Positions 46,457 to 55,367 of a DNA stretch of 64,000 nucleotides are shown piece after piece. This DNA comes from Halobacteriales archaeon QS_4_62_28 (GTDB taxonomy: Archaea; Halobacteriota; Halobacteria; Halobacteriales; Haloarculaceae), in contig PXRO01000053.1 in NCBI GenBank assembly GCA_003021685.1, positions 1-64,000 of the forward strand, read 5' to 3'. Position 1 is the first letter of the stretch, and each line of letters starts with the position of its first letter. A program made the translations under genes and the position numbers. The notes beneath the pieces are model-generated. The model saw nothing but the letters and a program-made list of their open reading frames with translations, had not been told where the DNA came from and did not search any database.

Positions 46457-47134
46457 TTAGGTGGTTCGGAACGCCCTGTCACCAGCATCGCCCAGTCCGG
46501 GGACGATGTACCCGTCGTCGTCGAGTCGTTCGTCGACAGCGACGGTCAACAGGTCGGCCTGTGGCACTTCCTCGTCGAGGCGAACGAGTCCCGGCGGCGC
46601 TGCCACCGCCGAGAGCACCAGCAAGTGCTCGGGGTCGGGACTGTCCCGCAGGATCTCTTCGAGGACGGCCGACATCGTCGACCCGGTCGCCAGCATCGGG
46701 TCGGCGACGATGACGGTATCCGACGGCTCGATGTCCGGTAGTTTCACGTAGTCGACCGAAATCGGGAACGTACCGTCGTCTGTCATTCCGGCCGCTTCAT
46801 CGCGACTGGCCGAGATGACCCCCTGGCGGGCCTGCGGAAAGGCCGTGAGCAACCCCTCGACGAAGGGGGTCGCCGCCCGGAGGACGTTGACGATGACGAC
46901 GTTCTCCAAACCCTCGACTCGCTCGCCCATCGTCGTCGTCAGTGGCGTTTCGATGGAGACGTACTCGGTCTCCATGCGACCGTCGATGATTTCGTACCCG
47001 CAGAGTCGGCCGAGTCGCACCAGTCCCTTCCGGAAATCGACCTGTTCGGTCTCGACGTCACGCAGTCGGGACAACTCGTCACGCGCCAGTGCGTGCGTGA
47101 TGACCTGTGCCTCGCCGCGGTCCTCGATTGCCAT
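46457..47134 (-). CDS. upp: uracil phosphoribosyltransferase
   Basis: Pyrimidine salvage enzyme making UMP from uracil and PRPP, 225 residues. The PRPP loop is [12 protein letters not shown], and uracil recognition is in the C-terminal [19 protein letters not shown] 47134 is used over GTG 47146 because TATA-like AGTTAAGC at about 47158-47165 sits about 27 nt upstream. The gene ends 150 bp after the convergent IMPACT-family gene. Confidence 0.94.
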   Translation of the reverse strand: MAIEDRGEAQVITHALARDELSRLRDVETEQVDFRKGLVRLGRLCGYEIIDGRMETEYVSIETPLTTTMGERVEGLENVVIVNVLRAATPFVEGLLTAFPQARQGVISASRDEAAGMTDDGTFPISVDYVKLPDIEPSDTVIVADPMLATGSTMSAVLEEILRDSPDPEHLLVLSAVAAPPGLVRLDEEVPQADLLTVAVDERLDDDGYIVPGLGDAGDRAFRTT

Positions 47135-47169
47135 AGGCGAGGCCACAGGCGGGCGGTGCTTAACTGTTA

Positions 47170-47862
47170 TCAGGCTGTCGTCTCGACGCCCAGTTCGGCC
47201 AGCAGCGTCTCGGCGGCCTCGCTGGAGGAGGGTGGCCCGCGAGCGGTGATGAGGTCACCGTCGACGGTCACCGACGTGTCGCTGTCGAGTTCAGCGTCCC
47301 ACTGTGCGCCGGCCGCCCTGACCTCGTCTTCGACCCAGTAGGGAAGCTTTCGCCCGTCCGGCATCCGGTCGTGTTCGTCGACGATGCCCTCCTCCCACTC
47401 GTTGGGGAAGCCAGTCACGTCACGGCCCGCAACGAGGAAGTCACCGTTGTCGTCGCGGGTGAAAGCGAGGATACCAACAGCGTGACAGACGACGAGGGCG
47501 ACGCCGTCCTCGCTGGCGACGGCCTCCCACAGGAGTGTGCGACTGTGACTGTCCTGGTTCACGTCCCACTCGGTGCCGTGGCCGCCGGGGAAGACGACGG
47601 CGTCGTAGTCGTCGGCCTCGGCCGCGGCGGTGGGGATCGGATCGTTCAGTCGCTCGTCGGTCTCGTGGATCTCTCGAAACCGCTCGGCTGCGTCCGCGCC
47701 GACCTCGTCGGGGTCGACCGAGCGCTCGTCGATTTCGGGTGGGCTGCCCGACGGTGTCGCGACGGTCACGTCGACGCCCGCAGAATCCAGCGTCGTGAGC
47801 GGTTCGATACATTCTTCGCCCCAGTAGCCGTGCTCGCTGACGACAATCAGTACCGATGGCAT
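47170..47862 (-). CDS. DJ-1/PfpI family (Hsp31-like) protein
   Basis: A class-I amidotransferase-fold protein of 230 residues. The nucleophile elbow Cys is in [11 protein letters not shown], the Glu is in [12 protein letters not shown] and the oxyanion region in [10 protein letters not shown]. Family members act as glyoxalases, chaperones or deglycases. ATG 47862 is preferred over GTG 47868. Codirectional with upp (23 bp between them) and possibly co-transcribed. Confidence 0.88.
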   Translation of the reverse strand: MPSVLIVVSEHGYWGEECIEPLTTLDSAGVDVTVATPSGSPPEIDERSVDPDEVGADAAERFREIHETDERLNDPIPTAAAEADDYDAVVFPGGHGTEWDVNQDSHSRTLLWEAVASEDGVALVVCHAVGILAFTRDDNGDFLVAGRDVTGFPNEWEEGIVDEHDRMPDGRKLPYWVEDEVRAAGAQWDAELDSDTSVTVDGDLITARGPPSSSEAAETLLAELGVETTA

Positions 47863-47996
47863 GGTCACGCTATCGTTCGGTCTGGACGATCAAAAGCAGC
47901 GGGTGGAAAACTTATAATCGTGCGAACCAAACGACCTGCGAACAGATGGGCACGCAACCACGCCGTGGCCGTCATAGTGGTTGATTCTACAGGACA

Positions 47997-48716
47997 ATGG
48001 AGAACATCGAAGAGAGTATCTCAGGTTTCAAGCGTCGCGGCGGCTGGGTCGACATCGTCGAACACGGCGAACGGATCGTCCAGGCGCTGCGAGAACTGGG
48101 GGACGACGACGACGTCGACGAATCCGTGGACGACGAGGCACTCGAAGAGTTCGACGAGTGGCGTCCCAAGAGCCACGAGCGTCTCGACGACGATGTCAAC
48201 GAAAAGACTGCCGAGCAGGCACACGTCGACGAGGGCAAAGGCGAACAGGCGGGCGAGGATCCGGACGACGACCTCCGGACGGCGGGTGAGAAACTCGCCG
48301 ACTCCTACGAGAATATCGACGAACCGGACGAGGCCGTCGAATCGTGGGGCGAAAGCCTCGACTACGTCGCCCGCGCGGCGGATTCGGCCAGTCGGAAAGC
48401 ACTCCGGGCAGTTGAAGACACGGTGTACAAAAACGTCATGACCCAGATCGCACCGTACTACTTCGACAACGGACTCGTGAGCGCAAACGTCCAGCGAGTC
48501 AGTGGCGACGACCAGCCGGAGTACATCTTCGAGATCAACATCAACGACGACGACCTCAAAGAACGCGTCTCCAACCGACTGGCTGACTTCGACAGCGATG
48601 TCGACCGGTGGCACGTCAACACCGAGAAGGAAGTCGAGGCCGCTGCTGCCGCGGAAGGCGTCGATGTTCCCGAGGACGAAACCGGTAACGGGGAAACCGA
48701 CGCAAAAACGAACTGA
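47997..48716 (+). CDS. DUF5828-type acidic haloarchaeal protein
   Basis: A 239-residue, extremely acidic protein conserved in haloarchaea and of unknown function. The N-terminus MENIEESISGFKRRGGW is followed by an Asp/Glu-rich spacer (about 35-110), then a folded-looking segment SASRKALRAVEDTVYKNVM, and YYFDNGLVSANVQR with FEININDDDL. A TATA-like ACTTATAATC at about 47909-47918 serves it. The stop codon forms the first bases of a terminator-like hairpin (48715-48736). Family name from recall. Confidence 0.75.
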   Translation: MENIEESISGFKRRGGWVDIVEHGERIVQALRELGDDDDVDESVDDEALEEFDEWRPKSHERLDDDVNEKTAEQAHVDEGKGEQAGEDPDDDLRTAGEKLADSYENIDEPDEAVESWGESLDYVARAADSASRKALRAVEDTVYKNVMTQIAPYYFDNGLVSANVQRVSGDDQPEYIFEININDDDLKERVSNRLADFDSDVDRWHVNTEKEVEAAAAAEGVDVPEDETGNGETDAKTN

Positions 48717-48736
48717 TCGCAGTCTTGTCTGCGATC
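48715..48736 (+). terminator. hairpin at the stop codon of the DUF5828 gene
   Basis: GATCGCAG / CTGCGATC arms with a six-base loop form a perfect 8-bp stem beginning within TGA. It is followed by ATTATAGG rather than a T-run, so it may act as a 3'-end stabiliser as well as a terminator. Confidence 0.55.
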
Positions 48737-48907
48737 ATTATAGGTTTCATGTCGGAGATACAAAGACGAACTAACGGCGCGACGGCGGTTGCCAGTTGTG
48801 GTGGTGTTACATAGTACGTTAACTAGTGTCACCCCTCTATTTCAGGTGGAAATATCGGATACGGCAGCCGACAGCCTAATACGCAGGCCGACAGAAACGG
48901 AGTGCAG

Positions 48908-50098
48908 ATGGTCGGGGTCAGTACGGTCGCGACGCTGGTGATCGCCGCCGCCGCGAGCCTGTTTATGGCGTGGGCAATCGGTGCGGGGTCGTCAGGGTCA
49001 ACGCCGTTCGCCCCGGCAGTGGGAGCGAACGCGATCTCGGTGATGCGGGCCGGCTTTTTCGTCGGCATTCTTGGCCTACTCGGGGCCGTGTTACAGGGGG
49101 CGAACGTTACCGAGACGGTCGGGAGCGGACTCGTGCTCTTCCCCGACGGGGGCGGCCTTTCGGCGGTTGCAGCGACAATCGCACTGCTTACGGCGGCATT
49201 GCTGGTCGCAATCGGCGTGTTCGCTGGCTATCCGATTGCAACGGCGTTTACCGTCACCGGTGCCGTCGTCGGCGTCGGCCTGGCGATGGGCGGCAATCCC
49301 GCCTGGCCGAAGTACCAGCAGATCGTCGCGCTGTGGGTCGGGGTTCCCTTCGTCGGTGGCGGCCTCGCGTACGCGACGGCACGCTTCCTTCGCGCCGAGG
49401 GCGTCCCCGAACGGTTCTCTGTCGCCGGTCTGGCGGGACTGGTCGGCCTGTTGCTGGCAAACGTCGAGTTCACGGGCCTCGGCCCTGACGGTGGCGCTGG
49501 CTCACTGGCGGCGGCGGCCACTCGCGTGGCCGACGGTGGAGTGGCGGTGTCTGTCGCGGCTTCGCTCGCCGTTGCCCTGCTCGTCGCGGTCGTCCTGTGG
49601 TACGACGTCCGCGCGAGCGGGGAGGCTGCCCAGCAGCGATTCCTTCTGGCGATGGGGGGACTCGTCGCCTTCTCGGCGGGTGGCAGCCAGGTCGGACTGG
49701 CAATCGGACCGCTGGTCCCCCTGCTGGACGACTTTACCATCCCGCTTGTCGGAGTGTTGCTCGGGGGCGGGATCGGCCTGCTCGCTGGCTCCTGGACCGG
49801 TGCACCACGCATGATCAAGGCGCTCTCACAGGACTATTCATCGCTCGGTCCGCGCCGCTCTATTGCGGCACTGATCCCCTCGTTTATTATCGCACAGACG
49901 GCCGTCTTCTTCGGCATTCCGGTGTCGTTCAACGAGATTATCGTCTCTGCGATCGTCGGCAGTGGGGCGGCCGCCGGCGGGGGAGCGGTCAGTGGTGATA
50001 AGATGGGCAAGACCGTTCTGGCGTGGATCGGATCGCTCGCGCTGGCGCTTGGCCTCGGCTACGGCGTGTTTGCGGTTGTTGACCCGCTGGTCGGGTAG
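48908..50098 (+). CDS. PiT-family inorganic phosphate transporter, copy 2
   Basis: A second PiT symporter of 396 residues, about 7 kb from the first. Signatures are WAIGAGSSGSTPFAPAVGANAISV and FSAGGSQVGLAIGPLV, with more than ten hydrophobic segments. It has far fewer charged loops than copy 1. ATG 48908 follows a GGAG site at 48899-48902; the alternative GTG start is two codons upstream. A low-affinity or different-ion role relative to copy 1 is possible. Confidence 0.88.
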   Translation: MVGVSTVATLVIAAAASLFMAWAIGAGSSGSTPFAPAVGANAISVMRAGFFVGILGLLGAVLQGANVTETVGSGLVLFPDGGGLSAVAATIALLTAALLVAIGVFAGYPIATAFTVTGAVVGVGLAMGGNPAWPKYQQIVALWVGVPFVGGGLAYATARFLRAEGVPERFSVAGLAGLVGLLLANVEFTGLGPDGGAGSLAAAATRVADGGVAVSVAASLAVALLVAVVLWYDVRASGEAAQQRFLLAMGGLVAFSAGGSQVGLAIGPLVPLLDDFTIPLVGVLLGGGIGLLAGSWTGAPRMIKALSQDYSSLGPRRSIAALIPSFIIAQTAVFFGIPVSFNEIIVSAIVGSGAAAGGGAVSGDKMGKTVLAWIGSLALALGLGYGVFAVVDPLVG

Positions 50099-50109
50099 CA
50101 ACTGCGGTC

Positions 50110-51501
50110 TCACTCTGTCGTCGCTTCTTCGGGCGTGTCCTCGTTTGCGGCGTCTGCTTGCCCGTCGGCAGTTGCCACTCTGCGCAGTCGCGCTTTCATG
50201 ATTCGGGTGTTCTCGACCTGTTCGACGATGATCTCGACGCTGTCGAAGGCGATCCGTTCGCCCTCCTCGACGAGTCGGCCGGCACGATTGAAAATGAACC
50301 CGGCGATGGTCTCGAACTCCTCACCCTCGGGGAGTTCCAGTTCCAGCGCCTCGTTGACCACCTCGATGTTGACCTCGCCTTTGACGATGACCTCGTCGTC
50401 GTCGACGAACTCGATTGGCTCCTCTTCCTCGCCTTCGAGGATTTCGCCGACGATTTTCTCGGTGAGGTCTTCCATCGTCACCAGTCCCTCGGTGGTCCCG
50501 AACTCGTCGATGACGATCACCATATGCAGTCGTTTGTCGCGCATCTCGGTGAGCAAGTCATCGACGTTCTTGGACTCGGGGACGTGCAGCGTCGGTTCGA
50601 TCACGTCGGCGAGATTGAGGTCCCGGTCGCCGCTGTAGTGGCGGTCACGGACCAGATCCCGGAGGTGGGCAACCCCGATCACGTTGTCCAGGCTGCCCTC
50701 GTAGATCGGGACGCGGGCGTGGCCGCTCTGGATACACTGCTGGATCGCCTCCTCGATGGTGGCGTCGTTCGAGATGGCGTCCATGTCGAGTCGCGGCGTC
50801 ATGACCTCCTTTGCAATCGTATTGTTGAACCGCAAGGTTCGCTGGAGCATCTCTCGTTCCTCCTCGTCGAGAACACCTTCGCGCTCGCCGGTCTCGATGA
50901 TGTCCTGAATCTCCTCGCGAGTGACGTAGGAGGTCTCGATGGCCGACCGACCGCCCGTGATCTTGTTGACGATCCGGGTGAGATAATCGAAGAGGACGAT
51001 CAACGGGATCAGAATCTTCTCCGAGAGGTCGAGTGGCTTCGAGATCCGGAGCGCCCAGGATTCAGTGTTCTCGACGGCGTAGCTCTTTGGCGCACTCTCG
51101 CCGAACAGGAGCACGAGTGCCGTGATCCCGAACGTCGCCGCGATCACTGCTTGGCCCTGGGAGAGATACACCGCAAAGAGTCCCGTCGCAATCGAGGACA
51201 TTGCGATGTTGACGAGGTTGTTGCCGACGAGAATCGTCACCAGCAGACGGTGTGGATCGGCCTTGAGTCCCTTGAGCGTCTCCGCGCCCGGGACTTCGTC
51301 CTCGACGAGCGCCTCGACTCGATGGGCTGGCAGGGAGAACATGGCGATCTCCGAGGACGAAAAGAACGCCGAGAGCGTGATCAGCAGGAGAACGACGAGC
51401 GACCCGATGACGGTGAACACGGCATCGGAAACTTCGACGATGCCGAGGATATCGACCTGTAGTAGCGAGAATTCGACTCCAACAGGCGGATCAAAGGCCA
51501 T
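50110..51501 (-). CDS. CNNM/CorC (HlyC)-type transporter with CBS pair
   Basis: A 463-residue membrane protein. An N-terminal DUF21 domain with four helices (SLVVLLLITLSAFFSSSEIAMF is the first) leads into a linker, a tandem CBS pair (from VMTPRLDMDAISNDATIEE), and a C-terminal CorC_HlyC domain (DDDEVIVKGEVNIEVV). The family handles Mg2+ or Co2+ efflux; the old haemolysin name is not meaningful here. It is convergent with the second phosphate transporter. Confidence 0.9.
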   Translation of the reverse strand: MAFDPPVGVEFSLLQVDILGIVEVSDAVFTVIGSLVVLLLITLSAFFSSSEIAMFSLPAHRVEALVEDEVPGAETLKGLKADPHRLLVTILVGNNLVNIAMSSIATGLFAVYLSQGQAVIAATFGITALVLLFGESAPKSYAVENTESWALRISKPLDLSEKILIPLIVLFDYLTRIVNKITGGRSAIETSYVTREEIQDIIETGEREGVLDEEEREMLQRTLRFNNTIAKEVMTPRLDMDAISNDATIEEAIQQCIQSGHARVPIYEGSLDNVIGVAHLRDLVRDRHYSGDRDLNLADVIEPTLHVPESKNVDDLLTEMRDKRLHMVIVIDEFGTTEGLVTMEDLTEKIVGEILEGEEEEPIEFVDDDEVIVKGEVNIEVVNEALELELPEGEEFETIAGFIFNRAGRLVEEGERIAFDSVEIIVEQVENTRIMKARLRRVATADGQADAANEDTPEEATTE

Positions 51502-51618
51502 CAACGCTCACGTTTGCAGTGGACGCGAATTAAGCGTTGTCATGGGAACGATCGAAAGCGTGTCCACCACACACAGGCCCGAAGGGCTTACCGGACGCTC
51601 GGACCTAACAGCGGGTGG

Positions 51619-51876
51619 ATGAGCAACACCGACATCACACTGTACCGACTTCAGGCGTGTCCGTTCTGCGAGCGGGTTGTCCGTCGCCTCGACGAGTACG
51701 ACCTCGACTACGAGTCGCGATTCGTCGAACCGATGCACTCCGACCGAGACGTAGTCAAGCGCCTCTCGGGCAAGCGAACGGTGCCTGCAATCGTCGATGA
51801 CGAAACGGGTGTGACGATGTCTGAAAGTGCAAACATCGTCGACTATCTCGACCGGACGTACGGAGGTGAAGCCTGA
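51619..51876 (+). CDS. small glutaredoxin/GST N-terminal-like protein (CPFC)
   Basis: An 85-residue thioredoxin-fold protein with the active site YRLQACPFCERV near residue 12, a cis-Pro in TVPAIVD, and ESANIVDYLD as the usual GST/glutaredoxin glutathione-binding helix. It starts at ATG 51619. Its TGA shares a base with the next ATG, so it is translationally coupled to the Cys-less peroxiredoxin-like protein. Confidence 0.9.
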   Translation: MSNTDITLYRLQACPFCERVVRRLDEYDLDYESRFVEPMHSDRDVVKRLSGKRTVPAIVDDETGVTMSESANIVDYLDRTYGGEA

Positions 51877-52391
51877 TGGACCTGGAGTTCGACGTCGTCG
51901 AACTCGGCCCGGCAGACCACCCAGAGGAAGGCGAGACCGCGCCGGATTTCACTCGCCCGCTCGTCAACGACGAGTTCTGGGAGGACGTGGCCCTCTCGGA
52001 ACTGGTCGCTCGCGACGGCGATCCGACGGTCCTCCTCTTCCACCCGATGGACGGGGCCTTCCCGGCGACGTACATCTGGAACGAGATCCGCAACCGGGAG
52101 TGGCACGAGGACGCCACCGTGGTCGGCCTCTCGATCTCGACACCGTACGCCCACAAGAAACTGATCGAGGAGCGCAAACTGGGCGACGATTACGAACTGT
52201 ACGCCGACCCCGGCAACGGCGTCGCCAGAAAGTACGGCATCGAGAACGACCTCGACGGGATGGCCGGCATCGAAGAACCGCGACCGGCGGTGTTCGTCCT
52301 CGACAGCGACCGCACCGTCGAGTACGCCTGGGTCGCCAGCGAGTGGCCCGACTTCCCCGACTACGATACCGTCGAGGTGGCGTTCCGGTAG
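51876..52391 (+). CDS. Cys-less peroxiredoxin/redoxin-like protein
   Basis: A 171-residue AhpC/TSA-fold protein: GETAPDFTRP, then TVLLFHPMDGAFPATYIWNE, then VVGLSISTPYAHKKLIEE and YADPGNGVARKYGI. It has no cysteine at all, so the usual peroxidatic Cys in the TPxC motif is missing (it is FPAT here). A peroxidase mechanism by thiol is therefore impossible; a binding, chaperone or regulatory role is more likely. Coupled by a one-base overlap to the CPFC protein. Confidence 0.85.
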   Translation: MDLEFDVVELGPADHPEEGETAPDFTRPLVNDEFWEDVALSELVARDGDPTVLLFHPMDGAFPATYIWNEIRNREWHEDATVVGLSISTPYAHKKLIEERKLGDDYELYADPGNGVARKYGIENDLDGMAGIEEPRPAVFVLDSDRTVEYAWVASEWPDFPDYDTVEVAFR

Positions 52392-52483
52392 GGTCGGTGA
52401 GTGCCGAGACCGCTATTTTATCGAGGGGGCCGGCATCCGGATGAACAGCACGCTTTTTTCGGCCACACGTAGACCAGTGACGT

Positions 52484-53065
52484 ATGAACGACCTCGACCG
52501 TGCGGCCGACGCACTCACGGATGGGGAGCTGGTCGTCTATCCGACAGAAACCGTCTACGGCCTCGGCGCGGATGCGCTCGATCCGGCGGCCGTCGAGCGC
52601 GTCTTCGAGACGAAGGGCCGGGATCGCTCGAAGCCGGTTTCGCTCGCGGTGCCGGGCGTCGACGCGGCGACTGAGTACACCGAACCGACCGAGCAGGAAC
52701 TGGCGTTCATGCGAGCGTTCCTGCCGGGGCCGGTGACGGTGCTGGTCGACCGCGGCGAGGCCGTCCCCGACGTGCTGACCGCCGGGAGCGACCGGGTCGG
52801 TATCAGAGTGCCCGACCACGAGGGCGCGCTGGACCTGCTCGCGCGAGCGGCTCCGATCACCTCGACGAGCGCGAACGTTAGCGGCGAGCCAAGTGCGCTG
52901 GAAGTGACCGAAATCGACGCGTCCGTGCGCGACGCCGTCGCTGTCGTCCTCGATGGCGGTCGGACACCGGGCACTGAATCGACCGTCGTCGACGTGACGG
53001 TCGGGGAAATCGTTCGCGAGGGGGCACAGGCCGACGCGATCCGGGAGTGGCTCGCGTCGGAGTAA
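52484..53065 (+). CDS. threonylcarbamoyl-AMP synthase (TsaC/Sua5/YrdC)
   Basis: Makes TC-AMP for the universal t6A modification of ANN-decoding tRNAs, 193 residues. YrdC-domain markers: VYPTETVYGLG, KGRDRSKPVSLAV, LPGPVTVLVDR and TSANVSGEPS. Only the YrdC domain is present (no Sua5 tail). A MITE begins at the base after its TAA. Confidence 0.92.
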   Translation: MNDLDRAADALTDGELVVYPTETVYGLGADALDPAAVERVFETKGRDRSKPVSLAVPGVDAATEYTEPTEQELAFMRAFLPGPVTVLVDRGEAVPDVLTAGSDRVGIRVPDHEGALDLLARAAPITSTSANVSGEPSALEVTEIDASVRDAVAVVLDGGRTPGTESTVVDVTVGEIVREGAQADAIREWLASE

Positions 53066-53151
53066 CTATAGTAGCATTTGCAACCGATTGCTCATCCGAT
53101 CATACACAGTCGCGCGATCAGGTGAGCGAGGACTTGCAAATGCTACTATAG
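53066..53151 (+). repeat. MITE-like palindromic repeat, family E copy 2 (86 bp)
   Basis: Perfect 18-bp terminal inverted repeats CTATAGTAGCATTTGCAA / TTGCAAATGCTACTATAG. It fills the gap between the TsaC stop (53063-53065) and the convergent Cas4-like gene (stop at 53162). A second, more decayed copy is at 10372-10457. Confidence 0.85.
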
Positions 53152-53161
53152 CCCGGCGAAA

Positions 53162-53815
53162 TCAATCGCCCAGGATACTCGCCAGCGAGCGCGTCTTCGT
53201 ACCACACTCCTCGCGGAACTCGCAGGGGCGACACTTGGCGTCGGCGTCGACCCGCGAGGGCGGGCCGTCGATGGTCGCTGCGGTCCTGACTGCGCGCCGG
53301 TAGGCGGCTTTGCGCCGCGTCGTCAACTCGATTTCACGGACGACGCCGTGGGCGGGATACTCGGCGATGGCGCGCTCGACTGGCTGTTCTCGCTCCCAGG
53401 ACAGCGCCTTCGCCGCGGCGACCAGCCTGACAGTCTGGGGTTCCCAGACGCCCTGGTCCGGGGGATCGCCAGCGAAGGCAAGCGCGGGCACCAGCGGCGT
53501 TTCGAGGACCTTGTGGGCGACCCCGTGACACTCCCGGCCCGAGAGGAATACGTCGCGCTGTGGCGGATCTGCGAGGTCGTCCCAGTAGTCGAGACGACGG
53601 CGGAGACCGCCGAGGCGCTCGCGGTAGGTGCCCGGCGACACCTCGATGGGAGCGGCGAGCAGTGCGGCGTCGACGGTCCGCAACGTCTCGTACTCGAAGG
53701 CGAGTTGACGCACGTCGCCGACGCCGTCGGGGATATCCGGGTCGCCCGCCCGTCGCCGGTAGTAGAGCTTTCGTGGACAGTACGCCGCCGTCGCCACGTC
53801 CCGGAAACTGTGCAT
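53162..53815 (-). CDS. solitary Cas4-like (Dna2/RecB-type) protein
   Basis: A 217-residue protein with the Cas4 cysteine framework: AYCPRKLYYRR near the N-terminus (Cys13) and CRPCEFREEC near the C-terminus, spacing right for a [4Fe-4S] cluster. The acidic and ExK residues of a PD-(D/E)xK site are not obvious between them, so catalytic activity is doubtful. A TATA box (GATATAAAAC, minus strand) at about 53839-53848 gives a leaderless ATG 53815; the longer frame is rejected. No CRISPR array or other cas gene occurs in this window. Confidence 0.75.
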   Translation of the reverse strand: MHSFRDVATAAYCPRKLYYRRRAGDPDIPDGVGDVRQLAFEYETLRTVDAALLAAPIEVSPGTYRERLGGLRRRLDYWDDLADPPQRDVFLSGRECHGVAHKVLETPLVPALAFAGDPPDQGVWEPQTVRLVAAAKALSWEREQPVERAIAEYPAHGVVREIELTTRRKAAYRRAVRTAATIDGPPSRVDADAKCRPCEFREECGTKTRSLASILGD

Positions 53816-53915
53816 GGCCTGCCATGCCCCCGTTTTCGGATATAAAACCTCGGTCCTGGCAGTCGAAACCCCGTCGCTCGTAAGCGTTTTGACGACGGCC
53901 GCGCTACCCGGATGC

Positions 53916-54356
53916 ATGGCCGACTGTCCACTCGCGGATGACTGCCCCCAGTTTAGCGAGCGCATCGAGGGGATGGGGTGTCAACACTACGGCGACCGCG
54001 GTGGTGCCGAGTGGTGTAACCACTACAATCAGCCGATTTCGGACCTGAAAAGCCAGCCAGTCAAACTCGGCGAGGAAGTCGTCGTCGATGTCGACGACAT
54101 CCACGAGAGCGGTGCCGGCGTTGGCCGTACCGAGGACGGCTTCATCGTGATGGTCGATGGCCTCCTGCCGCCGGCACGCGCCCGGGTCGAGATCACGAAA
54201 GTCCGGTCGAACCACGCCCGGGCCGAAGAACTCGAACAGCTCGAAGTCGAAGACGACGAGGGCGACGGTGACGAGGACGACGAAAGCGGCTACCAGGGCG
54301 ACGACGAGGACGAGGACGAACGCCTGGGGAGTCGCGACAACTTCTGGGGCGGATAG
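53916..54356 (+). CDS. TRAM-domain protein with Cys-rich N-terminus
   Basis: A 146-residue protein. N-terminal Cys (C4, C10, C22, C34) could bind zinc, followed by a TRAM RNA-binding domain (about 47-105: VKLGEEVVVDVDDI, then GAGVGRTEDGFIVMVDGLLPPARARVEITKV). The last 40 residues are almost all Asp/Glu. TRAM domains bind tRNA or act as RNA chaperones in archaea. ATG 53916 lies downstream of a divergent promoter shared with the Cas4-like gene. Confidence 0.88.
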   Translation: MADCPLADDCPQFSERIEGMGCQHYGDRGGAEWCNHYNQPISDLKSQPVKLGEEVVVDVDDIHESGAGVGRTEDGFIVMVDGLLPPARARVEITKVRSNHARAEELEQLEVEDDEGDGDEDDESGYQGDDEDEDERLGSRDNFWGG

Positions 54357-54513
54357 CGCGTCGTCGGCAACGGGCCAACGGTATGTGGGCAGTTAACGGC
54401 ATTCTCCGGGCGGAAATCAGCGATATCGGCGGAACCGTCAGAATCGAGCGGGGCCCGTTGACCTGCTGTGGCGTGACGGTGCCGTTTTGCCCTTCGCGTG
54501 TGACCGCCCGGAT

Positions 54514-55296
54514 ATGGATCTGGAACTCGATGGCAACGTCGCACTGTGTACCGCCGCAACGAGTGGGCTCGGCCTCGCGAGCGCGACAGCACTCGCACGC
54601 GAGGGTGCCCACGTCGCCGTCTGTGGCCGAACGGCATCGCGACTCGACGACGCCCGCGAGCAACTGGAAGCGACGGGTGACGGCGAGGTACTGGCCGTGG
54701 CGGCCGACATCACCGACCGCGATAACGTCGAGGCGTTCGTCGAGGAGACCGTCGAAGAACTCGGCGGCCTGGACCACGTCGTCACCAGCGCTGGCGGCCC
54801 GTCGAGCGGTGATTTCCTCTCGACGACCGAACGCGACTGGTACGAAGCGTACGATATCCTGGTGATGAGTGCCGTCTGGACGACGCGCTTTGCCTATCCG
54901 CACCTGCGCGACTCCGAGGCCGGGACGGTCGTCAACATTACCTCCCGGTCGGTGCGCGAGGTCATCGACGACCTCGTGCTGTCGAACTCGGTGCGCCGGG
55001 CGGTGATCGGTCTGATGAAGACACAGGCCCGCGAGTTCGCGCCCGAGGTGCGTGTCAACGCTGTCGTACCCGGTGCACACGAGACGCCCCGCATCGAGGA
55101 ACTGATCGAAGACGCCGTCGAACGTGGCGAGTACGACAGCTACGAGCAGGGCCGCGGGGAGTGGTCCGACGCGCCACTGGACCGGATCGGTAATCCCCGG
55201 GAGTGCGGTGACGTGGTCGCCTTTCTCTCCAGTGCCCGCGCGTCGTACGTCACCGGCACCGCGCTTCCCATCGACGGCGGTACGATGCGAAGCTAG
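54514..55296 (+). CDS. SDR-fold protein lacking the catalytic Tyr
   Basis: SDR of 260 residues with cofactor motif TAATSGLGLASA (a changed TGxxxGxG), SAGGPSSGD, NITSRSVRE and a C-terminal TGTALPIDGGT. Where active SDRs have YxxxK, it reads SNSVRRAVIGLMKT, so the Tyr is absent. A known clade of FabG-like proteins shares this substitution. ATG 54514 fits the fold start; no operon partner is apparent. Confidence 0.82.
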   Translation: MDLELDGNVALCTAATSGLGLASATALAREGAHVAVCGRTASRLDDAREQLEATGDGEVLAVAADITDRDNVEAFVEETVEELGGLDHVVTSAGGPSSGDFLSTTERDWYEAYDILVMSAVWTTRFAYPHLRDSEAGTVVNITSRSVREVIDDLVLSNSVRRAVIGLMKTQAREFAPEVRVNAVVPGAHETPRIEELIEDAVERGEYDSYEQGRGEWSDAPLDRIGNPRECGDVVAFLSSARASYVTGTALPIDGGTMRS

Positions 55297-55367
55297 CGGC
55301 CGTCTGCCAGATGTGGACGTCGAGTGCCGTCATCACGACGACCGCCGTGAGTGGATAGCCAGTCGTC

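Noticed and set aside
53162-53815. CRISPR-Cas locus, prompted by the Cas4-like gene
   Set aside because: No repeat-spacer array and no other cas gene in the window.
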